A DNA stretch of 64,000 bases. Source: an uncultured bacterium. GTDB taxonomy: Bacteria; Edwardsbacteria; AC1; EtOH8. The translations under genes and the position numbers were made by a program. Below are positions 30,953-41,216 of the stretch, piece by piece. Every line of letters starts with the position of its first letter. The first letter of the stretch is position 1. The notes beneath the pieces are model-generated. The model was not told where the DNA came from. It worked only from the letters and a program-made list of their open reading frames with translations, and ran no database searches. The stretch covers positions 1 through 64,000 of the forward strand of contig CALMGM010000004.1 in NCBI GenBank assembly GCA_937863685.1, in the 5' to 3' direction.

Positions 30953-31945
30953 CTAAAAATGTTTAAATCCCCTATCGGGAACCTTAAAAGTCTTGAGATC
31001 TCTCCCTATCATCTTGACCCCATGGCCCCTGACAACTTGACCGATGACGGAACAGGGCGTTCCGGCCCGGCCTAAAATGGTCCTGGCCTCTACCGCCTGC
31101 CTGGCAGGCAGGGTGAAGAGCAGTTCGTATTCCTCGCCGCTGTACAGACAATATTCCAGGGGATCTTTTTTGAGGATATTGGCCGCAGTGACGGCCTCCT
31201 CGGCCACCGGCAAGGCGCCTTGGTCTATGATTATCCCCACCCGGCTCTCCCGGGCAAGATGATGAAGCTCCGAAGCCAGACCGTCCGAGATGTCTATCAT
31301 GCCGTGCAGTCTGAATTTTGCTGCCAGCAGCTGGGCTTCTTTGACCCTGGTCTCTGGCTGCAGATGTTTCTTGGTCAGTTTTGCATTTTGATTTTTAAAT
31401 TTTGAATTTAATATCTCCAGCCCCGCCTGCGACGACCCCAAAGATCCGGTGACCAGCACCGCGTCCCCGGCTTTGGCTCCGGAGCGGAGTCCGATGTTAT
31501 TTTTTCTGGCTTTGCCGTAAACCGCTATGGTCAGCGACAACTCCCGGCCCGCCACGGTATCCCCGCCGCATACCGCCACCACGTGTTGTTTCGCCAGCCT
31601 CGCCATCCCGGCGTATATCTTCTCAATATCTTTAATCTTGATACCTTGGGGAATGGTAATGGACACCACTGCCAATACCGGTCTGCCGCCCATGGCGGCA
31701 ATATCGGAAAGATTGGCCGCCAGGGCCTTGTGTCCCAAATTCTCAAACGAGGTATAAGAAAGATCAAAGTGGACATTATCCACCAGAGTGTCGATGGTCA
31801 GCAGTCCGGCCCGGGTCTTGTCTAAAGCAAAGACCGCCGCATCATCCCCTATCCCGGCGATGATGTCCTTGTTCACGGTTTGATATCTCTTTTTTAAGAT
31901 ATCGATGAGCCCGAACTCGTTTAATCCGGACCGGTTTCTCTTCAT
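30953..31945 (-). CDS. thiL: Thiamine-monophosphate kinase
   Basis: A 330-residue ThiL of the AIR-synthase fold that phosphorylates thiamine monophosphate to the cofactor TPP, which PorAB needs. Seen: LIDILKKRYQ, GIGDDAAVF, LLTIDTLVDNVHFDL, ALAANLSDIAAMGGRP, GGDTVAG and DISDGLASELHHLA. Residues about 178-189 (ILNSKFKNQNAKL) come from an AT-rich heptamer array (31379-31413) that sits between conserved blocks and keeps the frame. Its ATG overlaps the stop of the upstream nitrilase gene by 4 bases. Confidence 0.93.
   Translation of the reverse strand: MKRNRSGLNEFGLIDILKKRYQTVNKDIIAGIGDDAAVFALDKTRAGLLTIDTLVDNVHFDLSYTSFENLGHKALAANLSDIAAMGGRPVLAVVSITIPQGIKIKDIEKIYAGMARLAKQHVVAVCGGDTVAGRELSLTIAVYGKARKNNIGLRSGAKAGDAVLVTGSLGSSQAGLEILNSKFKNQNAKLTKKHLQPETRVKEAQLLAAKFRLHGMIDISDGLASELHHLARESRVGIIIDQGALPVAEEAVTAANILKKDPLEYCLYSGEEYELLFTLPARQAVEARTILGRAGTPCSVIGQVVRGHGVKMIGRDLKTFKVPDRGFKHF
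31379..31413. repeat. Heptamer array inside thiL
   Basis: Five imperfect units TTTTGCA, TTTTGAT, TTTTAAA, TTTTGAA and TTTAATA. They code in thiL for the Asn/Lys-rich stretch NSKFKNQNAKL. Confidence 0.75.
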
Positions 31946-32739
31946 TTCCTTATGATCCCCTTATAGAACGCTGGCCGCCTATCCCTGAACAGATCATTCT
32001 CCGGAGTGATCCTTTTATTATCCGCTAATGCCGGATCTATTTCAATGATGCTCACGGCCTCCTTGGCGACCGGTGCCCGGCTTAGCATCCGGGAATCCGG
32101 CCCGGCGATGACACTCTGTCCGATGAATTTAAGGTCGTTGCCGCCGCGGTTCTCCCGACCGGTGCGGTTGGCGGTGACGGTGAACACCCGGTTCTCCAGG
32201 GCCCGCACCGGCATGGAATCGGGGCAGTATGGCAGCACCAGGTTGGCCGGATGGCAGATCACCTGCGCCCCCTGCAGGGCCAGGGTGCGGGTCGCCTCGG
32301 GGAATATCCAGTCGAAGCAGATCATCATTCCGATCTTGACCCGGCCGACGGAGAAGACCTTGAATCCGGTATTGCCGGGTGAGAAATATTTCTTTTCGTT
32401 GCCGAACAGATGCGTCTTGCGGTAGACATCCACTTTGCCGCCGGGCCTGACCAATACTGCCGAGTTGTATATTTTACTGCCATCCTTTTCGGCAAAACCG
32501 GCCACGATATTTATTTTGGTTCGCTGGGATATTCCTCTGAAATAATTGACGGTTTTGCCCTGGACTGTCTCGGATAAGGCCAGAACCTCTTTTTGGGAGA
32601 TGAAATTATATCCGGTAGTACACAATTCCGGCAGGACCAATAGATCGGCCCGGCAGTGACCGATAAGCTTTTCGATCCGCGCCAAGTTTTTATCTACCTG
32701 GCCGAATATGGGATTGAATTGTACGAAACCAATTTTCAT
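31942..32739 (-). CDS. Carbon-nitrogen hydrolase (nitrilase superfamily)
   Basis: A 265-residue amidase of the nitrilase fold with the full catalytic set: Glu38 (LPELCTTGY), Lys108 (YRKTHLF) and Cys141 (MMICFDWIFPE). Candidates include omega-amidase or N-carbamoyl/deaminated-glutathione amidase-like enzymes; sequence alone does not settle the substrate. Start ATG at 32737-32739. It overlaps thiL by 4 bases (ATGA), giving a nitrilase-thiL-glnA transcript. Confidence 0.88.
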   Translation of the reverse strand: MKIGFVQFNPIFGQVDKNLARIEKLIGHCRADLLVLPELCTTGYNFISQKEVLALSETVQGKTVNYFRGISQRTKINIVAGFAEKDGSKIYNSAVLVRPGGKVDVYRKTHLFGNEKKYFSPGNTGFKVFSVGRVKIGMMICFDWIFPEATRTLALQGAQVICHPANLVLPYCPDSMPVRALENRVFTVTANRTGRENRGGNDLKFIGQSVIAGPDSRMLSRAPVAKEAVSIIEIDPALADNKRITPENDLFRDRRPAFYKGIIRK

Positions 32740-32805
32740 TTTGATAAATTATATTTTTATATGTCAAGAGCATGATTCTATCACACATACACACATCATT
32801 CCCTT

Positions 32806-33176
32806 CGTCATCCTGAGCCAGACCACTCGCTCGCAATCGAAGGATCTAAATATCATTGCTTAAATCAACCCAGCCTGGATTAAACTTCTCTATCAACTCT
32901 ACTTTCTTTTTCCTCAGCCATCCTTTGATCTGCTTTTCCCTTCTAATAGCATATCTTATATCACCGAATTCTTCGAAATAAACAAGTATATTAATATTAT
33001 ACCTGGCGGGAAAGCCTTTAATCGAATTAACCATATGCTCGGACATTCTTCTTTTCAAATCATTGGTCACGCCGACATAAAGTGTTTTGCTTTTATTGGT
33101 TAAGATGTAAATAAATGATTTATGCATTTAGACAGATTCTTCGACCGTCAGATAAAAAGTAATCCTCAGAATGACG
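32806..33176. mobile_element. Compact GIY-YIG element bounded by inverted repeats
   Basis: The left end CGTCATCCTGAG (32806-32817) and right end CTCAGAATGACG (33165-33176) are inverted repeats with 11 of 12 matches. A second block, TCGAAGGATCT (32837-32847) and AGATTCTTCGA (33134-33144), is also inverted and spaced 19-20 bases from the first. The 371-bp unit contains only the GIY-YIG gene, whose stop codon overlaps the left inner block. No target-site duplication was evident. Confidence 0.55.
32846..33127 (-). CDS. Small GIY-YIG nuclease family protein
   Basis: A 93-residue single-domain GIY-YIG protein (UPF0213/YhbQ-like). Seen: FIYILTN, then LYVGVTNDLKRRMSEH with the catalytic-type Tyr and Arg, then YFEEFGDIRYAIRREKQIKGW and the C-terminal KKKVELIEKFNPGWVDLS. 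These stand-alone proteins are widespread and poorly characterised. The gene is AT-rich and fills the inverted-repeat element 32806-33176; its stop codon and the base just upstream of its start abut the repeats. It lies between ychF and the nitrilase operon, unrelated to both. Confidence 0.88.
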   Translation of the reverse strand: MHKSFIYILTNKSKTLYVGVTNDLKRRMSEHMVNSIKGFPARYNINILVYFEEFGDIRYAIRREKQIKGWLRKKKVELIEKFNPGWVDLSNDI

Positions 33177-33189
33177 AATCCCCTAAATC

Positions 33190-34248
33190 CTACACGTTGA
33201 ATTTGATGTTCAGTATATCCCCGTCCTTGACGATATATTCCTTGCCCTCCAGCCGCACATACCCTTTGTCCCTGGCCCCGGCGTAGCCGCCGGTCTCTAC
33301 CAAATGGTCATAGCTGACCGCCTCGGCCCGGATGAACCCCCGCTCCAAATCGCTGTGAATGGCCCCGGCCGCCTGGGGGGCCTTGGTATTGGCCGGGATG
33401 GTCCAGGCCCGGCATTCGTCCTCGCCCACCGTAAAGAAATTTATCTTGCCCAGCAGGCGGAAGGAGGTCCGGATCATCTTGTTCAGGGCCGGCTCTTCTA
33501 TCTTGAGCTCGCTAAGGAACTCCTTGGCCTCCTCATCGGACATCTGGGCGATGTCCATCTCGATGGACCCGCACAATGGCGTGATGGTCTCCCCTGTCTG
33601 TTTCTCAAATTCAGCGACGATGGAGGAAGGATCCGCGCCCTCCGGATAGTTCAGCACCAGCAGGATCGGTTTTTCGGTCAGAAGCTGAAAACTGCGCAGG
33701 GCCTTTGATTCCTCGGGGCTGAGGCCCAGCGCCCGGATGGGTTTCTCCCCCTCCAGGTGGATGCGGCATTTATCCAGCAGGGCCAGCTCCTTCTCCAGTT
33801 CCGGCTTTTTGATCTTGCCCAGATCCTTCCTGACCTTATCTATCCGGCGTTCGATCATCCCCATATCCGAAAGCAACAGCTCGGTGGTGATGGTGGTATA
33901 ATCGTCCAACGGGTTGGCTTTGCCATCGGCTCCGTCAAAGCCGCGCAGGACCAGAATGACCGCATCCATGCCGTGCATTTGGGTCAGGAATTCCGTGCCC
34001 AATCCGCCGTGCCCTGAAGCCCCCTTGGACATGCCCCCGATGTCCACATAGGTGATGGTGGCCGGGACCTTTTTCTTGGGGTTGAACATGGCGGTCAATT
34101 TCTCCAGCCGGGGATCCGGCATCTTCACCACCCCGATGTGCACCTCGCAGCCGGTGGAGTATTCGCCCACCTTGATGCAGGATTTGGTCAGGGCGTTGAA
34201 GATGGTGGTTTTGCCCGACTGGGGCAGTCCGATTATACCTAATTGCAT
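33190..34248 (-). CDS. ychF: Obg-family ribosome-binding ATPase YchF
   Basis: A 352-residue YchF/OLA1 homologue. P-loop GLPQSGKTT (7-15); VDIGGMSKGASGHGGLG is the G3 and switch region; LVLNYPE supplies the NxxE motif that favours ATP over GTP. A coiled-coil insert (residues about 130-165) and a C-terminal TGS-like domain (FTVGEDECRAWTIPANTKAP, IHSDLERGFIRAEAV) follow. It binds ribosomes and helps stress control. It starts 3 bases after the stop of the hypothetical secreted gene upstream. Confidence 0.94.
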   Translation of the reverse strand: MQLGIIGLPQSGKTTIFNALTKSCIKVGEYSTGCEVHIGVVKMPDPRLEKLTAMFNPKKKVPATITYVDIGGMSKGASGHGGLGTEFLTQMHGMDAVILVLRGFDGADGKANPLDDYTTITTELLLSDMGMIERRIDKVRKDLGKIKKPELEKELALLDKCRIHLEGEKPIRALGLSPEESKALRSFQLLTEKPILLVLNYPEGADPSSIVAEFEKQTGETITPLCGSIEMDIAQMSDEEAKEFLSELKIEEPALNKMIRTSFRLLGKINFFTVGEDECRAWTIPANTKAPQAAGAIHSDLERGFIRAEAVSYDHLVETGGYAGARDKGYVRLEGKEYIVKDGDILNIKFNV

Positions 34249-34251
34249 TTT

Positions 34252-34944
34252 TTATTTTATTAAAGAGTTAAACGTTTCATGTACTAATTCTTCAATTGCC
34301 TTATTTGTAAATATCTTATCCATCGATTCTTCTTTTAAAAAATAATATAACTCTTCTTCTTTATGCCATAATGGAATCCCTTCATTGCTATAAACCCAAG
34401 CATCCAACATAATTGCGGATGTATTTATTTGGCCGATCCTGCCACCGCGGTTTCTTTCCACCAGCTTGTGGACTATTTTTAAGTATGACCTTAAGGCTAC
34501 ATAAGCAGTATCACTACCTTTTACATCTTCGCAGTCTTTACTCTGTGGAATTGTCCTGTATTTTCCTGTACTATTTAATTTATCCAGCACCATGGAATCC
34601 AATTTTGCTAAAACGGTATCCCTTGCATGGGGTTTATCAAGTTTCAATGTTTTAAATGCAATATAATACGGGGCCATTGCCGAAGCCTTGCTTAATTCAA
34701 TAATTTTCGCCATACGTTCGCTGCCCGCAGTATCCGAAGGATTAAGTTTGACACTGTATTCAACATTTTCCATTAAGTGTATGCAGTTCATCCGCATCGA
34801 ATCTTCAACCGGAAATACTTTGATGCAAGTAACTTTGGCTTTAAAATCCTTTTTCGAAATTAAAAAATCACCGGCAACAAGAATGTTTGGAATTAACGCA
34901 AATAAGCATAACAGAATAAATAATTTGGAATTGTTGTGTTTCAT
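34252..34944 (-). CDS. Hypothetical exported protein
   Basis: A 230-residue protein with a signal peptide (MKHNNSKLFILLCLFALIPN, cleavage near VAG at about residue 25). The mature part is mixed alpha/beta and polar, with KVTCIKVFPVED, YIAFKTLKLD and AIMLDAWVYSNEGIPLW, hinting at a GNA1162/CsgG-like lipoprotein fold, but no family can be named with confidence. It is clearly more AT-rich than its neighbours, perhaps acquired. It sits between a small membrane protein and ychF with gaps of 18 and 3 bases. Confidence 0.65.
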   Translation of the reverse strand: MKHNNSKLFILLCLFALIPNILVAGDFLISKKDFKAKVTCIKVFPVEDSMRMNCIHLMENVEYSVKLNPSDTAGSERMAKIIELSKASAMAPYYIAFKTLKLDKPHARDTVLAKLDSMVLDKLNSTGKYRTIPQSKDCEDVKGSDTAYVALRSYLKIVHKLVERNRGGRIGQINTSAIMLDAWVYSNEGIPLWHKEEELYYFLKEESMDKIFTNKAIEELVHETFNSLIK

Positions 34945-34962
34945 TTTATTCTCCTTATAATA

Positions 34963-35202
34963 TCATTCATCTTCCATATCGTCATACAAATGTCGGCCCC
35001 GCCAGAAATAGAGGAGGAATCTGAAAATCCCGTATCCCAGCAGCAGTCCGGTGATCATCCAGAACCTTTCCTGCATGGGGTTGAAATCGTAAACATAACG
35101 CATAATCAGAAATGCCAGCCCCAAAAGAATGATGATGCCGCTGGAAGTGATGTTGAACCACCAGCGTATCTTACGCCTTTTCTTTTCTACTTCGTTTATC
35201 AT
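34963..35202 (-). CDS. Small two-helix membrane protein
   Basis: A 79-residue protein: basic start (MINEVEKKRRKIRWW), two membrane helices (SSGIIILLGLAFLIMRYVY and FWMITGLLLGYGIFRFLLYF), and an acidic tail YDDMEDE. The layout suggests both ends face the cytoplasm. No family recognised. First gene of a small cluster with the hypothetical exported gene and ychF. Confidence 0.65.
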   Translation of the reverse strand: MINEVEKKRRKIRWWFNITSSGIIILLGLAFLIMRYVYDFNPMQERFWMITGLLLGYGIFRFLLYFWRGRHLYDDMEDE

Positions 35203-35352
35203 AAAATTAAGATATTGATATTTTCACACAAAGCGATGCATTGAGCCTGTCGAAGTGACACCAAGACCCTAAGAGATTTTAATCTATTTCCCCGTTGCAG
35301 CAAAAATTATTACTTCAGCAAATAAATCGAGCAATATGTCAGTCTCTCCCCT

Positions 35353-35474
35353 GTCATTCCAGCGCAGGCTGGAATCCAGGTGTAAACCCTGAGATAGCAG
35401 GGCTTGCTTGCCTTGCTCAGGGCAGGCTTCCAGGGGAAATCCATGCATGGATGCCCATTTTCACGGGCATGACA
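35353..35474. repeat. Composite palindromic element, copy 1
   Basis: Left stem-loop GTCATTCCAGC..GCTGGAATCCAGG and right stem-loop GGATGCCCATTTTCACGGGC end in inverted GTCAT/ATGAC termini, 122 bp in all. The same arrangement occurs at 40822-40946 with a different middle. Confidence 0.65.
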
Positions 35475-35618
35475 ACAAAGGCATTCAAAAAACGGATAAG
35501 ATATATTTATCTATTTAATTGCCAGAGTAATACTAATTTGCCGATTTCATCTTCTTTAAGCATTGTGATGCTTTGTGTCTTGGTGTGATATTTGGTAGAA
35601 TTTTATACAAGAGAAATT

Positions 35619-35647
35619 AGGTCGTGGCCCATTTGGAACCACGACCT
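35619..35647 (-). terminator. Hairpin after hppA
   Basis: AGGTCGTGG (35619-35627) pairs with CCACGACCT (35639-35647), 18 bases past the hppA stop, with only a T-rich tail. Its arms match those of the hairpin at 44343-44374. Confidence 0.6.
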
Positions 35648-35664
35648 TTGACTGTTTTATCGTA

Positions 35665-37749
<2,085 letters not shown>

Positions 37750-37904
37750 AAAACAATATCCTTTGACGTTATTAATTGCTGAGCCGTATTATCACCGGCA
37801 TCAGGTTAATGATCCAGTGGGTAATTTTACCAAAGAATAGCCCTTTATTTCAATGTTTTTATTGCCTGCCGCCCTTCTTAAACATTATCAGACCCCTATG
37901 GCAA

Positions 37905-37932
37905 TAAGACCCGGGCGCTTAAGCACCCGGGT
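37905..37932 (-). terminator. Terminator after pyrC
   Basis: ACCCGGGCGCTT (37909-37920) and AAGCACCCGGGT (37921-37932) form a 12-bp stem with one mismatch, six bases beyond the pyrC stop. The T-tail is weak. Confidence 0.65.
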
Positions 37933-37937
37933 TAACG

Positions 37938-39230
37938 CTAGATCTTTATTTGTTGCCCGTTCACTATGGTCATAACCGCCTTGCCTTTAAGCTTGTATCC
38001 CTTGAACGGAGTATTCCTGCTTTTGGATTTAAACTTTGTCGGATCCACTTCCCATTCGGCCTTGGGGTCAAATATGGTCAGGTTAGCCTGGGCTTTGGGC
38101 TCCACTGGGTTTTGGATCTTTAATATTCTGGCCGGGTTCACGGCCATCTTCTCCACCAGTTGTGAGGCCGTTAAAATGTTCTTTTCCACCAGGTAGGTCC
38201 AGCAGAGACCCAGCGATGTCTCCAGCCCCAGCATGCCGCAAGGGGCCTGGTCGAATTCGACCTCCTTCTCCTCGGAAGAATGTGGGGCGTGATCGGTGAC
38301 TATGCAGTCGATGGTGCCGTCCTTAAGAGCGTCGATAATGGTCATCACGTCGGCTTTGCTGCGCAGCGGCGGGTTCACCCGCATCATGGAATCGTAGCCG
38401 ATCACCGCCTCCTCGCTTAGTATGAAATACTGGGGGCAGGTCTCGGCAGTCACCTTGATCCCGGCCCGCTTGGCCCGGCGGATGATATCCACCGTCTCGG
38501 CGCAGGAAACGTGGGCGATATGAACCCGCCCCCCGGTCAGGTCGGCCAGCATAACGTCCCGGGCGGCCATGGCGGCCTCCGCGGCATTGGGGATCCCCCG
38601 CAAACCCAGCTTGGTGGCCAGGGCCCCCTCATTCATGGCCCCGTCGGCCGACAGGAATTTGTCCTCGCAATGAGAGATCACCGGGATATCGAACATCCGG
38701 CAGTAATCCAGGGCCCGGCGCATCAGGTTGGAGTTGGTCACCGGCTTGCCGTCATCGGAGATGCCTACCGCACCGGATTGATACATGTCGCCGATTTCAG
38801 CCAGTTCCTCACCCAACGATCCTTTGGTGATGGCTCCTACCGGATAGACCCGGCATTCGGGAATCTGACGAGATTTTATGAACTGCACCAGCCCCTGGCT
38901 GTCTATCACCGGCTGAGTATTGGGCATGCAAGCGATGGCGGTGAAGCCGCCAGCCGCCGCGGCCCGGGAGCCGGAGGCGATGGTCTCCTCGTCCTCCCGG
39001 CCCGGTTCGCGCAGATGAACATGCATGTCCACCAGGCCGGGAAATACATATTTGCCCTTGAGGTCGATGACCTCGGCCTTGGCGTCTTCTATCTTAGCCT
39101 CGATCTTGGCGATCAGGCCGTCCTCGATCAGGATGTCCAGCACCTCATCCCTTCGGTTCTGGGGATCGATCACCCTGCCGCCTTTGACAAGAATTCTGGA
39201 TTCTGAATTCTGAATTCTGGAATTACTCAT
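37938..39230 (-). CDS. pyrC: Dihydroorotase
   Basis: A 430-residue dihydroorotase of the larger class, closing the pyrimidine ring. Zinc ligands DMHVHLREPG (HxH), a later VISHCEDK, HIAHVSCAET, and the catalytic VTDHAPHS are all present. The N-terminus is odd: MSNSRIQNSESRILVKGGRVIDP. Residues 4-13 are encoded by four ATTCTG(A/G) heptamers placed directly after the start codon, ahead of the normal start of the family (ILVKGGRVIDP). It ends the pyrR-pyrB-pyrC operon, 2 bases after pyrB. Confidence 0.94.
   Translation of the reverse strand: MSNSRIQNSESRILVKGGRVIDPQNRRDEVLDILIEDGLIAKIEAKIEDAKAEVIDLKGKYVFPGLVDMHVHLREPGREDEETIASGSRAAAAGGFTAIACMPNTQPVIDSQGLVQFIKSRQIPECRVYPVGAITKGSLGEELAEIGDMYQSGAVGISDDGKPVTNSNLMRRALDYCRMFDIPVISHCEDKFLSADGAMNEGALATKLGLRGIPNAAEAAMAARDVMLADLTGGRVHIAHVSCAETVDIIRRAKRAGIKVTAETCPQYFILSEEAVIGYDSMMRVNPPLRSKADVMTIIDALKDGTIDCIVTDHAPHSSEEKEVEFDQAPCGMLGLETSLGLCWTYLVEKNILTASQLVEKMAVNPARILKIQNPVEPKAQANLTIFDPKAEWEVDPTKFKSKSRNTPFKGYKLKGKAVMTIVNGQQIKI
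39193..39220. repeat. Heptamer array at the pyrC start
   Basis: Units ATTCTGG, ATTCTGA, ATTCTGA and ATTCTGG just inside the pyrC start codon (39228-39230), encoding SRIQNSESRI. Confidence 0.85.
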
Positions 39231-39232
39231 TG

Positions 39233-40186
39233 TTATGCCTCCTTCTTTATGGCTTCGGCCAGCGGAGCGTCACCGCCCGACAGCAGATAAAGCACCGCCA
39301 TTCTTACGGCCACCCCGTTGGTCACCTGATCAAGAATAACCGATTGTTCGCCGTCGGCCACATCGGGGTCTATCTCGACCCCCCGGTTCATGGGTCCGGG
39401 ATGCATGATGGTCACATCCTTTTTGGCCTTGGCCATCCGTTCCTTGTCCAGGCAGAATTGCAGGGAATATTCCCGCAGCGATGGCAGCAGGCCCTTCTTT
39501 TGGCGTTCCAATTGGAGCCGCAGAACGTTGATCACGTCGGCCTGGGGAATAGCCTCGTCCAGATTGTAATATACTTTGACCCCCAGTTGTTCGATCCCGA
39601 CCGGGACTAAAGTGGAGGGGCCGCAAACCGATACCTTGGCGCCCATTTTAATCAGCCCGTTGATATTGGACCGGGCCACCCGGGAGTGGGTGATATCACC
39701 CACTATCAGCACGTTAAGGCCTTCGAATCCGCCCCGTCTTTCCTTGATGGTAAACATATCCAGCAGGCCCTGGGTGGGATGGGCATGCTGCCCGTCGCCG
39801 GCGTTGATCACCCCGGCTTTGATGCGACTGGCCAAAAAATGCGGGGCGCCGGAGGAAGAGTGCCGCATCACCACCAGGTCGATCTTCATGGCTTCAAGAT
39901 TGCGCGCCGTATCCAGCAGGGTCTCCCCCTTCTGGACGGCCGAGGTTTTGGGCGAGATGTTGACCGTATCGGCCATCAGCCGTTTGGCGGCCATGTCGAA
40001 GGAGGCCGAGGTCCGGGTGGAGGGTTCGAAGAACATGTTGACGATGGTCTTGCCCCTGAGGATGGGCACCTTTTTGATGGGCCGGTTGAGCACCTCCCGG
40101 AAGCTCTTGGCGGTGTCCAGGATCATGCTCATTTCCTCGGACGACAGCGACTCCAGGTCCAGCAGGTCTTTTTTATTCCACTTCAT
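39233..40186 (-). CDS. pyrB: Aspartate carbamoyltransferase catalytic subunit
   Basis: A 317-residue ATCase catalytic chain, joining carbamoyl phosphate and aspartate. The phosphate-binding STRTS is at 56-60; [25 protein letters not shown] and [13 protein letters not shown] are also seen. No regulatory chain pyrI is nearby, as in organisms that control the pathway with PyrR. It overlaps the end of pyrR by 14 bases. Confidence 0.95.
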   Translation of the reverse strand: MKWNKKDLLDLESLSSEEMSMILDTAKSFREVLNRPIKKVPILRGKTIVNMFFEPSTRTSASFDMAAKRLMADTVNISPKTSAVQKGETLLDTARNLEAMKIDLVVMRHSSSGAPHFLASRIKAGVINAGDGQHAHPTQGLLDMFTIKERRGGFEGLNVLIVGDITHSRVARSNINGLIKMGAKVSVCGPSTLVPVGIEQLGVKVYYNLDEAIPQADVINVLRLQLERQKKGLLPSLREYSLQFCLDKERMAKAKKDVTIMHPGPMNRGVEIDPDVADGEQSVILDQVTNGVAVRMAVLYLLSGGDAPLAEAIKKEA

Positions 40187-40727
40187 CGCTCAGCTCCTTT
40201 ATGATCACTTTTTCCTCGCCGTCCTCCTCCTGGGTGCGTACCGCAATTATCTCTTTGTGCGAGGTGGGAACATTCTTGCCCACGTAATTGGCCTTGATGG
40301 GCAGCTCGCGATGGCCTCGATCGATCAGCACCGCCAACTCGATGCTCTTGGGTCTCCCGAAATCCAGTATCTCGTCGATGGCCGCCCGTACCGTACGCCC
40401 GGTATACAACACGTCGTCCACCAGTATCACAGTCTTTCCGGTCACGTCCAGGTGCAGGTCGGTCTGGTTGACCACCGGCTGGTGGGCGATGGTCTGCAGG
40501 TCGTCCCGGTAGAAGGTGATGTCGATGGCCCCGTAGGGGATCTCCACTTTTTCGATGCCGCTGATCAGTTTGGCTATCCGCTTGCCCAGGGTGTCGCCCC
40601 GCCGCTTGATGCCGATGATTATCAGGTCCTTGGTGCCCATGTTCTGCTCCACGATCTCATGGGCGATCCTGACCATGGCCCGCTCCACCTGTTTGGCGTC
40701 CATTATGACTGCCTTCTGTTTGGTCAT
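40173..40727 (-). CDS. pyrR: PyrR bifunctional regulator / uracil phosphoribosyltransferase
   Basis: A 184-residue PyrR. The PRPP-binding loop is [17 protein letters not shown], and [15 protein letters not shown] matches the family. In many bacteria it binds pyr mRNA to attenuate transcription or translation and has weak UPRTase activity. It leads the pyrR-pyrB-pyrC operon with GGAGG 6 bases before its ATG. I could not identify a PyrR-type attenuator in the leader; the upstream gap instead holds a repeat element. Confidence 0.93.
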   Translation of the reverse strand: MTKQKAVIMDAKQVERAMVRIAHEIVEQNMGTKDLIIIGIKRRGDTLGKRIAKLISGIEKVEIPYGAIDITFYRDDLQTIAHQPVVNQTDLHLDVTGKTVILVDDVLYTGRTVRAAIDEILDFGRPKSIELAVLIDRGHRELPIKANYVGKNVPTSHKEIIAVRTQEEDGEEKVIIKELSDEVE

Positions 40728-40821
40728 ACTGCCTCCGTTTATATGATTAATGTTTTACCAATTATCCAAGTTATTTCAGCCCGACAAGTTGCGCTTTTGT
40801 AATCCCAAAAGTAGCGCTGGG

Positions 40822-40946
40822 GTCATTCCTGCGAAAGCAGGAATCCAGGTATTACATAAATCCCCTTCGGGAGCCTGCATCGGCTTAGTCTTTTAACCTT
40901 GCCGAATCAGAATTTTTCCTGGATGCCTGTCTGCACAGGCATGACA
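40822..40946. repeat. Composite palindromic element, copy 2
   Basis: Left stem-loop GTCATTCCTGC..GCAGGAATCCAGG, right stem-loop CCTGGATGCCTG..CAGGCATGAC; the ends are inverted repeats. It has the same plan and nearly the same length (125 bp) as 35353-35474. Confidence 0.65.
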
Positions 40947-41034
40947 AAATGTGAGGGAAAATAGGATAAAAATTAATAATTTAGGCTGGTATCAACATTT
41001 ACCGAATTTAACATAAAACTGATTAAAACCGGCA

Positions 41035-41071
41035 TAAAAAAACCTCCACCCCTGTCATCCAGGGCTGGAGG
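41035..41071 (-). terminator. Terminator of the ktr operon
   Basis: CCTCCA.CCCTG and CAGGG.TGGAGG (41043-41071) form a long stem; on the minus strand seven T follow. Confidence 0.85.
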
Positions 41072-41216
41072 CTGAAAATTCTTTTGGGATTTTCATAATA
41101 ATTTCCTTTCTGACCTCACGGGATCAGTTTAAAGGGTAAACCTAATCTACTTTGTAATGATACACTATTTCCGGGTAAAAGTCAAGAGGCAAATACCTGG
41201 CTGTCGAATAGCGATG

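Larger units (their letters stand above)
35203..35664. other. 462-bp gene-free gap filled with repeats
   Basis: No gene is supported here. The gap holds an octamer-type repeat interrupted by a different short element (about 35226-35276), a 122-bp composite palindromic element (35353-35474), a second octamer stretch (about 35562-35590) and the hairpin that follows hppA (35619-35647). Confidence 0.7.
40728..41216. other. 489-bp gene-free gap
   Basis: Contains the leader of pyrR, a composite palindromic element (40822-40946), AT-rich filler and the terminator of the ktr operon (41035-41071). No open frame with coding character was seen. Confidence 0.7.

Noticed and set aside
32740-32800. A promoter for the nitrilase-thiL-glnA operon from TTGACA near 32765
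   Set aside because: The only TATAAT-like box lies about 8 bases from it, so the spacing is wrong.
40728-40821. A PyrR-binding attenuator or terminator ahead of pyrR
   Set aside because: No anti-terminator/terminator pair or recognisable PyrR-binding loop could be found. The weak inverted repeat around 40788-40815 is interrupted.
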